Assembly (NCBI GenBank): GCA_031179165.1
Contig: JAPSIC010000007.1
Span: 1 to 39,306 of the forward strand
DNA length: 39,306 nucleotides
Origin: Brevibacterium sp.
Lineage (GTDB): Bacteria; Actinomycetota; Actinomycetes; Actinomycetales; Brevibacteriaceae
Direction: 5' to 3'
The notes under the pieces were generated by a model. It ran no database searches and had not been told where the DNA came from. It saw only the letters and a list, made by a program, of their open reading frames with translations. Position numbers and translations under genes: made by a program. This document shows positions 7,729-15,006 of the stretch, piece by piece; positions within the stretch are counted from its first letter, which is position 1; each line of letters starts with the position of its first letter.

Positions 7729-9209
7729 CGTGAGCTCTTCCAGGCCTCGAACCGGCTCTTCCATTCGCCCGTGGGCGGGAACAGCCCCTCGATCGGGTTG
7801 CCCGCGGCGACCTGCTCGGCCACCCAGCCGTCCTCGATCTCCTTGGCCAGGGCCGCGTCGACGACCTCCTCGACGAGGTCGCGGGGGATGACGATGACCC
7901 CGTCGTCGTCGCCGACGATGACATCGCCGGGCAGGACCGTGGCGCCGCCACAGGCGACGGCGACGTCGGATTCCCACGGCACGTGCTTGCGTCCGAGGAC
8001 CGCCGGATGTGCGGCGGTCGCGAACACGGGCAGGATGCCGGCCACCTCGGCGGAGTCACGGACTCCCCCGTCGGTGACGACGCCCGCCGCACCCAGGGCC
8101 TTCGCCCGCAGGGCGAGGACGTCGCCGAGGGTTCCCGAGCCGGGCTCCCCCCGGGCTTCGATGACGACGACCTCACCGGGGGCGAGGGAGTCGAATGCGC
8201 GCTTCTGCGCGTTGTAGCCGCCGCCGTGGGACTTGAAGAGGTCCTCCCGATTGGGGACGAACCGGAGCGTCTTCGCGGTGCCGACGAGCTTGGTGCCGGG
8301 CACCAGGGCCCGGACCCCGTCGATGGCGATGTTGTTGAGACCACGGGAGCGCAGCTGTGCCGAGAGACCGGCGGTGGGCGCCGCGAGCAGCTTCTCACGC
8401 AGCTCCTCGCTCAGCCCGGCAGCGGCGGTGCCCTCTGCCAGCGGCAGGCCCGCCTCCTCCCGCGATCCCCAGGCGTCCTCCTGCAGGGATTCGGTGATGG
8501 CCGGGACGCTGCCGAGCCTCTCGTCGAAGTCTCCGCGCCCGTCGACCACCTCGGTGCGCAGTCGTCCCGAGCTCAGGGCCCGCCCCGTTCGCGTCGAGGT
8601 GGCGGTGACCTCGACCTCGACGAGGTCGCCGGGAGCGACCACGCTCGAGCCGGCGGGCGTGCCGGTGAGGATCACATCGCCGGGTTCGAGGGTCAGGTGC
8701 TGGCTGAGGTCGGCGATGATCCGGGTCAGGGGGAAGATCAGCTGCTGCGCGCTCGTTCCGTCGTCCTGCCTGATCTCACCGTTGACCCAGGTGCGGATGC
8801 GCAGGGCGGCCGGATCCACCTCGGCGGCGGGAATGAGCTCGGGGCCGAGGGGGGTGTAGCCGTCACGGCTCTTCGAGCGCAGGTTCGACCCCTTGTCGGG
8901 GGCCTTGAGATCGTAGAGGCCGAAATCGTTCGACGCCGTCACCGATCCGACATGGCTCCAAGCGGTCTCGGGACCGACGTGACGGGCGCGGGTGCCGATG
9001 ACGAGGGCGATCTCTCCCTCGAAGGCGAGCAGCGAGGTTCCGGCCGGACGGTCGATCGTGTCTCCGCTGGAGGCCAGCGAGCTCGTCGCCTTGAGGAAGT
9101 AGGAGGGCTGCGCGGGACGCCTGCCGCGCTGGGCGGCCCGGGATTCGTAGGCCACGTGCACGGCGATGACCTTTCCCGGTGCGACCGGGATCCCAGCTGG
9201 AGTCGACAT
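7725..9209 (-). CDS. hpaG: HpaG-like FAH hydrolase fused to an RraA-like domain
   Basis: A 494-residue two-domain enzyme. Residues 1-225 are a fumarylacetoacetase-family domain like HpaG isomerase/decarboxylase, with metal ligands Glu64 and Glu66 (FEGE), Asp95 (SNDFGLYD) and the ILTGTPAG turn. Residues 265-470 are an RraA-like domain of the 4-hydroxy-4-methyl-2-oxoglutarate aldolase / oxaloacetate decarboxylase group: GTLGDVLALRAKALG, then Asp380, Arg384 and Asp385 in VVTDGGVRDS and PGDVIVGDDDGV. In E. coli HpaG two FAH halves perform decarboxylation of 5-oxopent-3-ene-1,2,5-tricarboxylate and isomerisation; here RraA may replace one half (inference). The ATG at 9209 is chosen for its upstream GAGAGG; a GTG at 9227 is in frame. 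First gene of the operon. Confidence 0.9.
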   Translation of the reverse strand: MSTPAGIPVAPGKVIAVHVAYESRAAQRGRRPAQPSYFLKATSSLASSGDTIDRPAGTSLLAFEGEIALVIGTRARHVGPETAWSHVGSVTASNDFGLYDLKAPDKGSNLRSKSRDGYTPLGPELIPAAEVDPAALRIRTWVNGEIRQDDGTSAQQLIFPLTRIIADLSQHLTLEPGDVILTGTPAGSSVVAPGDLVEVEVTATSTRTGRALSSGRLRTEVVDGRGDFDERLGSVPAITESLQEDAWGSREEAGLPLAEGTAAAGLSEELREKLLAAPTAGLSAQLRSRGLNNIAIDGVRALVPGTKLVGTAKTLRFVPNREDLFKSHGGGYNAQKRAFDSLAPGEVVVIEARGEPGSGTLGDVLALRAKALGAAGVVTDGGVRDSAEVAGILPVFATAAHPAVLGRKHVPWESDVAVACGGATVLPGDVIVGDDDGVIVIPRDLVEEVVDAALAKEIEDGWVAEQVAAGNPIEGLFPPTGEWKSRFEAWKSSR

Positions 9210-9245
9210 TGATCTCGCACCTCTCACTCGTCTTCAACTCCGTTG

Positions 9246-9274
9246 ATCGTATATGATACGTTTCCCCCAGACAA
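9246..9274 (-). promoter_or_regulatory. Predicted hpaG operon promoter
   Basis: On the minus strand TTGTCT (9269-9274) is followed after 17 nt by TACGAT (9246-9251), a good match to actinobacterial -35 and -10 elements, upstream of the ATG at 9209. The candidate GntR operator lies across the spacer and -10. Prediction by eye only. Confidence 0.5.
9248..9260. promoter_or_regulatory. Candidate GntR operator, site 1
   Basis: Perfect inverted repeat CGTAT-ATG-ATACG, in the style of FCD-type GntR operators. It overlaps the predicted hpaG -10 region. The sequence TCGTATATGA (9247-9256) recurs at site 2 on the other promoter. Confidence 0.6.
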
Positions 9275-9349
9275 GTAACCCAGATCACTTCGCGTGGAAC
9301 AGGGCGACACGATTCCCGGGCCGATACTCCGCCGAATCCGCGGAGGCTC

Positions 9350-9377
9350 TTTCCAATCGTATATGAACTGCTACTAT
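9350..9377 (+). promoter_or_regulatory. Predicted promoter of the hydroxylase-kinase operon
   Basis: TTTCCA (9350-9355), 16-nt spacer, TACTAT (9372-9377). The spacer contains the second GntR-like site. The start codon at 9419 has GGAGG at 9409-9413. Confidence 0.5.
9357..9366. promoter_or_regulatory. Candidate GntR operator, site 2
   Basis: Ten-base exact repeat (TCGTATATGA) of the first half of site 1, in the same orientation; the second arm is degenerate. It falls between the predicted -35 and -10 of the divergent operon, a classic repressor position. Confidence 0.5.
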
Positions 9378-9418
9378 GTGAACCATCACAATGACGTGCC
9401 CGTGAACCGGAGGTCGAC

Positions 9419-11332
9419 ATGCATTTTCATCACCACGGCTATGTGTCCGCTGACCCGCGGATCGAGGCCGCCCAGGGATACGGGATCGACCGCGCGGAGG
9501 AGCTGCCCGACGAGGTCGACGTGCTCATCGTCGGCTCCGGCCCGGCGGGGATGATCGCCGCCGCGCAGCTCTCCCAGTTCCCCGAGGTCAACACCCGCAT
9601 CATCGAGCGCCGGCCGACGCGGCTCGAGATCGGCCAGGCCGACGGCATCCAGGCCCGCTCCGTGGAGACCTTCCAGGCCTTCGGGTTCGCCGAGGAGATC
9701 ATCCGGGAGGGCTACCACATCACGGAGATGGCGTTCTGGAACCCGGACCCCGAGAACCCGGAGCACATCATCCGCACGGGTCGCCCCGAGGACGACGAGA
9801 CCGGCATCAGCGAGTTCCCGCACCTCATCGTCAATCAGGCGCGGGTGCTCGACTACTTCGCGCAGTTCGCCCGCCAGTCTCCCGGCCGGATCACCCCGGA
9901 CTACGGCATCGAGTTCGTCGACCTGACGATCGAGGCCCCGGAGGCGGCCGCCGACCCCAAGCATCCGGTCCAGGTCACCGTCCGCCGCACGGCGGGCGAG
10001 CGCAGCGGTGAGGAGCGGGTGATCCGCGCCGGCTATGTCGTCGGCTGCGACGGCGCCCGGTCCCAGGTGCGCAAGTCGATCGGCCGGACGATGTTCGGCG
10101 ATCAGGCCAACCATGCCTGGGGCGTGATGGATGTGCTCGCGAACACCGATTTCCCGGACATCCGCACCAAATGCGCGATCGCGTCCAAGCACGGCAACAT
10201 CCTCCACATCCCCCGCGAGGGCGGGCACCTGTTCCGGATGTACGTCGACCTCGGCGAGGTTCCGGCCGACGCCTCCCGCACGGTGCGGCAGACGAGCGTC
10301 GAGGAGATCATCGCGAAGGCGAACGAGATCCTCACCCCCTACTCCATCGATGTCAGGAACGTGTGCTGGCACAGCGTCTACGAGGTCGGCCACCGCCTCA
10401 CGAACGCCTTCGACGACACCGACGAGGATGACCCGGACTCGCCGACGCCACGCGTGTTCATCACCGGCGACGCCTGCCACACCCACTCCGCGAAGGCGGG
10501 CCAGGGGATGAACGTGTCGATGCAGGACGGTTTCAACGTCGCCTGGAAGCTGGGCCAGGTCGTCACCGGCCGCTCGAGCGACGAGCTGCTGCGGACCTAC
10601 TCGCTGGAGCGCCGGGTGACGGCGAAGAACCTCATCGACTTCGACAGGGAATGGTCGACCCTGATGGCGACCCCGCAGGAGGAGCTCAAGGACTCCGACT
10701 ACCTCGAGCAGTTCTACGTCAAGACCGCGGAGTTCCCGGCCGGTTTCATGACCGAGTACACGCAGTCGATGATCACCGCCTCGACCGCTCATCAGGAACT
10801 GGCGACCGGCTTCCCGGTGGGCAGACGGTTCAAGTCCGCCCGCGTCAACCGCCTCTGCGACGCCTACCCCGTCCACCTCGGTCACCAGGCCAAGGCCGAC
10901 GGCCGGTGGCGGGTCTACGTCTTCGCCGACTCGACGCGACCGACGAGCGACACGGGCGCCGAGGCTTCGCAGGTCGCCGCGCTGGCCGGTTGGCTCGAGT
11001 CGGACCCGGACTCACCCCTGGTGCGGTTCCGCCGCCCGGGCGAGGACCTCGACGCGCTCATCGAGCTCAGCGTCATCTACCAGCAGGAGCACACCGAGTT
11101 CGTGTTCACCGACGTCCCGACGGTGTTCCGACCCCATGTCGGGAAGCTCCAGCTGGAGTACCTCGAGAAGATCTACGCGACCCTTCCCGACGACGACATC
11201 TTCTCCGCCCGCGGGATCAGCCGTGACGGCGCCGTGGTCGTGGTCCGTCCCGATCAGTACGTCTCCGGCGTGTTCCCCCTCGGCGCTCACGCGGAGATCG
11301 GAGACTTCTTCTCCGGTGTCTTCGACCGATGA
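9419..11332 (+). CDS. FAD aromatic hydroxylase, 3-hydroxybenzoate 4-hydroxylase (MobA) type
   Basis: A 637-residue class A flavoprotein monooxygenase of the phenol hydroxylase-like subgroup. FAD signatures: GSGPAG at 39-44, GCDGARS at 209-215 and GDACHTHSAKAGQGMN from 350; the C-terminal thioredoxin-like domain ends with VVVRPDQYVSGVFPLG. It resembles MobA of Comamonas testosteroni over its whole length (LGQADGI, SEFPH, ANQAWGVMDV-like and IPREGGHL blocks). MobA adds a hydroxyl para to an existing meta hydroxyl (3-hydroxybenzoate to protocatechuate). Next to a homoprotocatechuate operon, 3-hydroxyphenylacetate to 3,4-dihydroxyphenylacetate is an attractive alternative substrate (inference). 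First gene of a four-gene operon. Confidence 0.88.
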   Translation: MHFHHHGYVSADPRIEAAQGYGIDRAEELPDEVDVLIVGSGPAGMIAAAQLSQFPEVNTRIIERRPTRLEIGQADGIQARSVETFQAFGFAEEIIREGYHITEMAFWNPDPENPEHIIRTGRPEDDETGISEFPHLIVNQARVLDYFAQFARQSPGRITPDYGIEFVDLTIEAPEAAADPKHPVQVTVRRTAGERSGEERVIRAGYVVGCDGARSQVRKSIGRTMFGDQANHAWGVMDVLANTDFPDIRTKCAIASKHGNILHIPREGGHLFRMYVDLGEVPADASRTVRQTSVEEIIAKANEILTPYSIDVRNVCWHSVYEVGHRLTNAFDDTDEDDPDSPTPRVFITGDACHTHSAKAGQGMNVSMQDGFNVAWKLGQVVTGRSSDELLRTYSLERRVTAKNLIDFDREWSTLMATPQEELKDSDYLEQFYVKTAEFPAGFMTEYTQSMITASTAHQELATGFPVGRRFKSARVNRLCDAYPVHLGHQAKADGRWRVYVFADSTRPTSDTGAEASQVAALAGWLESDPDSPLVRFRRPGEDLDALIELSVIYQQEHTEFVFTDVPTVFRPHVGKLQLEYLEKIYATLPDDDIFSARGISRDGAVVVVRPDQYVSGVFPLGAHAEIGDFFSGVFDR

Positions 11333-11364
11333 CCGGTGCCGATGAGCGCCCAGGAAGGACCCTG

Positions 11365-12567
11365 ATGTCTGCCGACACCGCCAAGCTGGCCCACGAGGCG
11401 CTCGCCGCGTACGGGCTCCCCGACGACTGCGAGCTGCACCTGCTCAAGCACCGCGAGAACAGCGTGTTCGCCTTCGAGCACGACGGGGTCGACTACGTGC
11501 TGCGGCTGCACCGGCAGGGCTATCACAGCGACGCGGAGCTCCACCAGGAGCTCGAGTTCGTCCGCGCCCTGGAGACGCGCGGCGTCCGTGTCCCCCGGTT
11601 CCTGCCCACCGTCTCGGGAGACCACTTCACCGTCGTGGGACGTGCTCACCCGGCCGGTCTCCACCAGGTCGACCTCCAGCACTTCATCGTCAACGACGGC
11701 AACTTCGGCGACGAGCACTCGGCGTTCCACGGCAGCGCGGAGGTGGACCCGGAGGACTTCGGCCGCCTCGGCGAGCTCATCGCCGAGGTCCACAACGCCA
11801 CCGTCGCCTCCGGCTTCTCCGTCGAGGACGGGCGTCCCCGCTGGGATGCCGAGGGTCTCGTCGGTGGGACCGCGCTGTGGGGAGATCCGCTCCTCGCCGT
11901 GAGCACCGCGCCCGGGTGCGCTGAGACCACTCGGCAGACCCTCGCCGAGGCGACCGTCCTCATCCGGCGCACGCTCGACGACTACGGGCAGAAGCCGCAC
12001 CGGTTCGGGCCCATTCACGCGGATCTCACCCCCGAGAACGTGCTCCGCACCGCCGAGGGGCTCGTCCTCATCGACTTCGACGACTTCGCCGCCGGCTGGC
12101 ACCTCTTCGACCTCGCCACCGCCCTGTACTTCTACACCCGGCACCCCCGCGCGAAGGACTTCCATCAGGCCCTGTTCGCCGGGTACCAGAAGCATCGGAG
12201 GCTCGAGGCCGCTGACTTCGCCGCGTTTCCCGCGCTGCTCGTCGCGCGCGGGCTGACCTACCTCGGCTGGGCTGCCGACCGCCGAGGTGAGCCGGCGGCC
12301 GAGTTCCATCTGGGCGAGGTCCTCCCCCACCTCCTCGATCTCGCCCGGACGCTGCTCGCCTCATCCGCCGCGAGCCCCGACCCCTCCCCCGATACGACCA
12401 CTGCGAGCCCCGACTTCTCCCCCGATACGACCACTGCGAGCCCCGACTTCTCCCCCGATACGACCACTGCGAGCCCCGACTTCTCCCCCGATACGACCAC
12501 TGCGAGCCCCGACTTCTCCCCCGATCCAGCCACTGCGAATCCCGACTCGACAGGAGCGCGCGAATGA
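11365..12567 (+). CDS. APH-fold kinase, probable amino-alcohol kinase (hydroxylysine kinase-like)
   Basis: A 400-residue small-molecule kinase of the aminoglycoside/choline kinase fold. The catalytic loop is HADLTPEN (His218, Asp220, Asn225) and the Mg-binding motif is IDFDD (Asp237, Asp239). The ATG at 11365 is preferred because AGGAAGG precedes it; an ATG at 11329 overlaps the hydroxylase stop. It overlaps the following class-III PLP enzyme by 4 bp (ATGA). The same kinase/PLP pairing, sometimes as one fused protein, is known for hydroxylysine kinase with phosphohydroxylysine or phosphoethanolamine phospholyase. Substrate is therefore probably a beta-hydroxy amine, here perhaps an aryl ethanolamine (inference). 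The C-terminus carries five 11-residue repeats (337-391). Antibiotic resistance is unlikely from context. Confidence 0.82.
   Translation: MSADTAKLAHEALAAYGLPDDCELHLLKHRENSVFAFEHDGVDYVLRLHRQGYHSDAELHQELEFVRALETRGVRVPRFLPTVSGDHFTVVGRAHPAGLHQVDLQHFIVNDGNFGDEHSAFHGSAEVDPEDFGRLGELIAEVHNATVASGFSVEDGRPRWDAEGLVGGTALWGDPLLAVSTAPGCAETTRQTLAEATVLIRRTLDDYGQKPHRFGPIHADLTPENVLRTAEGLVLIDFDDFAAGWHLFDLATALYFYTRHPRAKDFHQALFAGYQKHRRLEAADFAAFPALLVARGLTYLGWAADRRGEPAAEFHLGEVLPHLLDLARTLLASSAASPDPSPDTTTASPDFSPDTTTASPDFSPDTTTASPDFSPDTTTASPDFSPDPATANPDSTGARE
12373..12537 (+). repeat. 33-bp tandem repeat, 5 copies, in the kinase tail
   Basis: Five consecutive 33-bp units starting at 12373, 12406, 12439, 12472 and 12505, encoding SPDFSPDTTTA. 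Copies 2, 3 and 4 are identical; copy 1 has SPDPSPDTTTA and copy 5 SPDFSPDPATA. The array is in frame and runs to 30 bp before the stop. It is a candidate variable-number repeat. Confidence 0.95.
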
Positions 12568-13829
12568 CCGATCTCATCACCCGCCGGAATCGGACCATCG
12601 GCCCCTACTCCCCGCTGTTCTACGATGAGCCGCTCGAGTTCGTGAGCGCGAAGGGCGTGTGGTTCACCGACGTCCACGGGGAGAAGTACCTCGACGGCTA
12701 CAACAACGTCCCCCACGTCGGGCACTGCAACGACCGCGTGGTCCGGGCGATGTGCGACCAGGCCTCCCGGCTCAACGTCCACACCCGCTACCTCAATGCG
12801 CGGGTCGTCGAGTACTCGGAGGCGCTGCTGGCGACGTTCGAACCCCGGCTCGACCGCGTCTTCTACGGCAACTCGGGCTCCGAGGCGAACGAGCTCGCCC
12901 TGCGCATCTCCCGCCAGCTCACCGGCTCACGCGGCCTCATCGTCTCCGACTTCAGCTACCACGGCACGACGATCACGCTCGCGGAGATGACCACCGGGCT
13001 GAAGACGCGCGAACCCCTGGCCCCGCACGTGCGCGCCCTGCGCATCCCCGACCTCGATGCAGACCCGCGCACCGAGGACGAGGTGCTCGCCGCGACCCTC
13101 GCCGACCTCGACGCCGCCATCGAGTCGCTCCAGGAATCCGGGCACGGGGTCTCCGCGTGCCTGTTCGACTGGCTGTTCTCCACCGAGGGGATGCCGCGTC
13201 TGCCGCAGGGACTGGTCGCCGGGATCGCCGAGCGGGTCAAGGCTGCCGGCGGGATGGTCATCGCCGACGAGGTCCAGTCCGGCTTCGGGCGCACCGGCAC
13301 CCACATGTGGGGATACCAGCGGGTGGGACTCAGGCCCGACCTGGTCACCCTCGGCAAACCGATGGGCAACGGCCATCCGATGTCCGCGGTGATCACGAGT
13401 GCCGCGGTGATGGACGAGTTCGGGCCGAACAACGAGTTCTTCAACACCTTCGCCGGCAACCCCGTCTCCGCCGCCGTCGGCCAGGCCGTGCTCGACGAGA
13501 TGGCCGACAAGGCGCTGATGGAACGGGCCCGCACCTTGGGTGAGACCGCACTGACCGAACTGCGCCGCTTCGCCGAGGAGCACGACTTCGTGCGCACCGC
13601 CAAGGGCGCGGGAATGTTCCTGGGCCTCGAATTCGTCCGCGACGGTCGGCCTGCCGCCGACCTGACCAAGCGCGTCGTCGAGGCGATGAAGTCCAAGCAC
13701 GTCATCATCTCGCGCATCGGGCGCGACGACAACGTCCTCAAGGTGCGGCCACCCCTGGCTTTCGGACCCGAGGAACTGCCGCAGCTGCTGGGCGCATTGG
13801 GCGAATCACTGACGGAACTGAAAGTCTGA
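12564..13829 (+). CDS. Class-III PLP enzyme, probable O-phosphoamine phospho-lyase
   Basis: A 421-residue fold-type I PLP enzyme annotated in general terms as a class-III aminotransferase. It aligns best from memory with the AGXT2L1/AGXT2L2 phospholyases (ethanolamine-phosphate and 5-phosphohydroxylysine phospho-lyases): LDGYNNVPHVGHC (43-55), RYLNARVVEYSEALLATF, YGNSGSEANELALR (101-114), ADEVQSGFGRTG with Asp235, Lys265 in TLGKPMGNGHPMSAV and FFNTFAGNPVSAAVG. Such enzymes remove phosphate and ammonia from a beta-phosphoamine to give an aldehyde. Coupling by ATGA overlap to the kinase supports the same chemistry here. A true omega-transaminase remains the alternative. PLP elimination needs a primary amine, so N-methylated substrates would need prior demethylation. 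Confidence 0.82.
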   Translation: MTDLITRRNRTIGPYSPLFYDEPLEFVSAKGVWFTDVHGEKYLDGYNNVPHVGHCNDRVVRAMCDQASRLNVHTRYLNARVVEYSEALLATFEPRLDRVFYGNSGSEANELALRISRQLTGSRGLIVSDFSYHGTTITLAEMTTGLKTREPLAPHVRALRIPDLDADPRTEDEVLAATLADLDAAIESLQESGHGVSACLFDWLFSTEGMPRLPQGLVAGIAERVKAAGGMVIADEVQSGFGRTGTHMWGYQRVGLRPDLVTLGKPMGNGHPMSAVITSAAVMDEFGPNNEFFNTFAGNPVSAAVGQAVLDEMADKALMERARTLGETALTELRRFAEEHDFVRTAKGAGMFLGLEFVRDGRPAADLTKRVVEAMKSKHVIISRIGRDDNVLKVRPPLAFGPEELPQLLGALGESLTELKV

Positions 13830-13861
13830 CGACCGGTCAGACGTGAATGCGAGGAGGCATC

Positions 13862-14923
13862 ATGTCGAATGCAGTGACCGCCGCGACGACCGCGGCATCG
13901 ACCACCCGCACCGCCCCGACGACCGCCGCCGAGGCGGGCACGCCGACCCGGGTGCCTGCCGGTCGCGCCCTTGCCGGCGGGACAGGCGCAACGGGAGACT
14001 CCCGCCTGCGTGCCGAGTCGATTCCCGAGTTCCGCGACATCGTCTCCCGGTCATTCGTCCCGCTCATGGTCAGCGCGGATGGGAAGCAGTCCTTCGACGC
14101 CCTCGTCCACACCACCGGCGCCGACACAGCCGTCTTCACCCACCTGCAGACGAAGCCCCACCTCGTCGAGCGCACCCCGCACACGATCGCCGCGGGCGGC
14201 AGCGGATTCTTCAAACTCAACCTGCTGCTGCACGGCAACGGCATCCTCGTCCAGGACGGCCGGGAGACGGTGATCCGGCCCGGCGATCTCGCTCTCTACG
14301 ACACCTCGCGGCCCTACTCCCTGGTGTTCGAGGAGGCGGTGAGCAACCTCGTCATGATGTTCCCCAAGGACCGGCTGGGCCTGCCGACGTCGATCGTCGA
14401 AGAGCTGACCGCGGTCTCCCTCGGCACCGACTGCGCACTCGGCCCGATGGTCTCGAGCTTCCTCGCACAGGTGCCGGCCACGATCACCTCCCTGCCGCTG
14501 CATGCCCGGGCGCAGGTCGCCCAGAGCGGACTCGACCTGCTCTCGGCGCTGCTGTCGACGGTCCTCGACGTCGAGGCCAGGGAGCAGGATCCCAGGCAGG
14601 CACAGCTCGAGCAGATCTACCGGTTCATCGACGAGAACCTCGGTGCCGAGCTGACCCCGGGGTCGATCGCGGCGGCCCACTTCATGTCGACGAGGCACCT
14701 GCATTCGCTGTTCAGCGACACCGGCACCACCGTCTCCGCGCTCATCAAGGACCGGCGGCTGGAGAAGTGCCGGACGCAGATCCTCAATCCGGCCCTGGCC
14801 CACCGGACGATCGCCGGCATCGCCGCGCAGTGGGGCTTCTCCGACCCGGCCCACTTCAGCCGCGTGTTCAAGGCTCGCTTCGGCCAGTCACCGAGCGAAC
14901 TGCGCCACCAGCACCTCGGCTGA
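13862..14923 (+). CDS. AraC-family regulator, FeaR/NphR-like
   Basis: A 353-residue activator. Residues 1-45 are a disordered Ala/Thr stretch, 50-215 an AraC-binding-2 type sensor (FKLNLLLHGNGILVQDGRETVIRPGDLALYD), and 245-350 the double HTH (MSTRHLHSLFSDTG and IAAQWGFSDPAHFSRVFKARFGQSPSELR). This architecture is that of FeaR (phenylethylamine/tyramine oxidation) and NphR (4-nitrophenol/aromatic). The ATG at 13862 has GAGGAGG 4 bp upstream; an ATG at 13847 is in frame. It begins 32 bp after the phospholyase gene, so it is probably co-transcribed. The aromatic amine or its product is a likely ligand (inference). Confidence 0.88.
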   Translation: MSNAVTAATTAASTTRTAPTTAAEAGTPTRVPAGRALAGGTGATGDSRLRAESIPEFRDIVSRSFVPLMVSADGKQSFDALVHTTGADTAVFTHLQTKPHLVERTPHTIAAGGSGFFKLNLLLHGNGILVQDGRETVIRPGDLALYDTSRPYSLVFEEAVSNLVMMFPKDRLGLPTSIVEELTAVSLGTDCALGPMVSSFLAQVPATITSLPLHARAQVAQSGLDLLSALLSTVLDVEAREQDPRQAQLEQIYRFIDENLGAELTPGSIAAAHFMSTRHLHSLFSDTGTTVSALIKDRRLEKCRTQILNPALAHRTIAGIAAQWGFSDPAHFSRVFKARFGQSPSELRHQHLG

Positions 14924-14976
14924 CCTCGACCCTGCGTCCGCGCCGCTCCGCAGCACAATTGACAGAGCCTCTCCGG

Positions 14977-14995
14977 GGCGGCAGGCACCTGCGCC
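14977..14995. terminator. Candidate terminator between the AraC gene and the SDR
   Basis: GC-rich stem (GGC-G-GCAGG / CCTGC-GCC, one bulge, 2-nt loop) in the 83-bp gap between two converging genes. Weak; no T-run. Confidence 0.35.
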
Positions 14996-15006
14996 GGCCG
15001 TCCCTC

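Noticed and set aside
12373-12537. CRISPR array
   Set aside because: The repeats are contiguous with no spacers, are in frame and encode a peptide repeat.
11365-12567. Aminoglycoside resistance gene
   Set aside because: The APH fold is shared with many metabolite kinases; overlap with a PLP phospholyase-like gene in an aromatic operon favours an amino-alcohol substrate.
12564-13829. Ordinary omega-transaminase or GABA aminotransferase
   Set aside because: The NNVPHVGHC and GKPMGNGHP blocks and the partner kinase are closer to AGXT2L phospholyases; kept only as an alternative.
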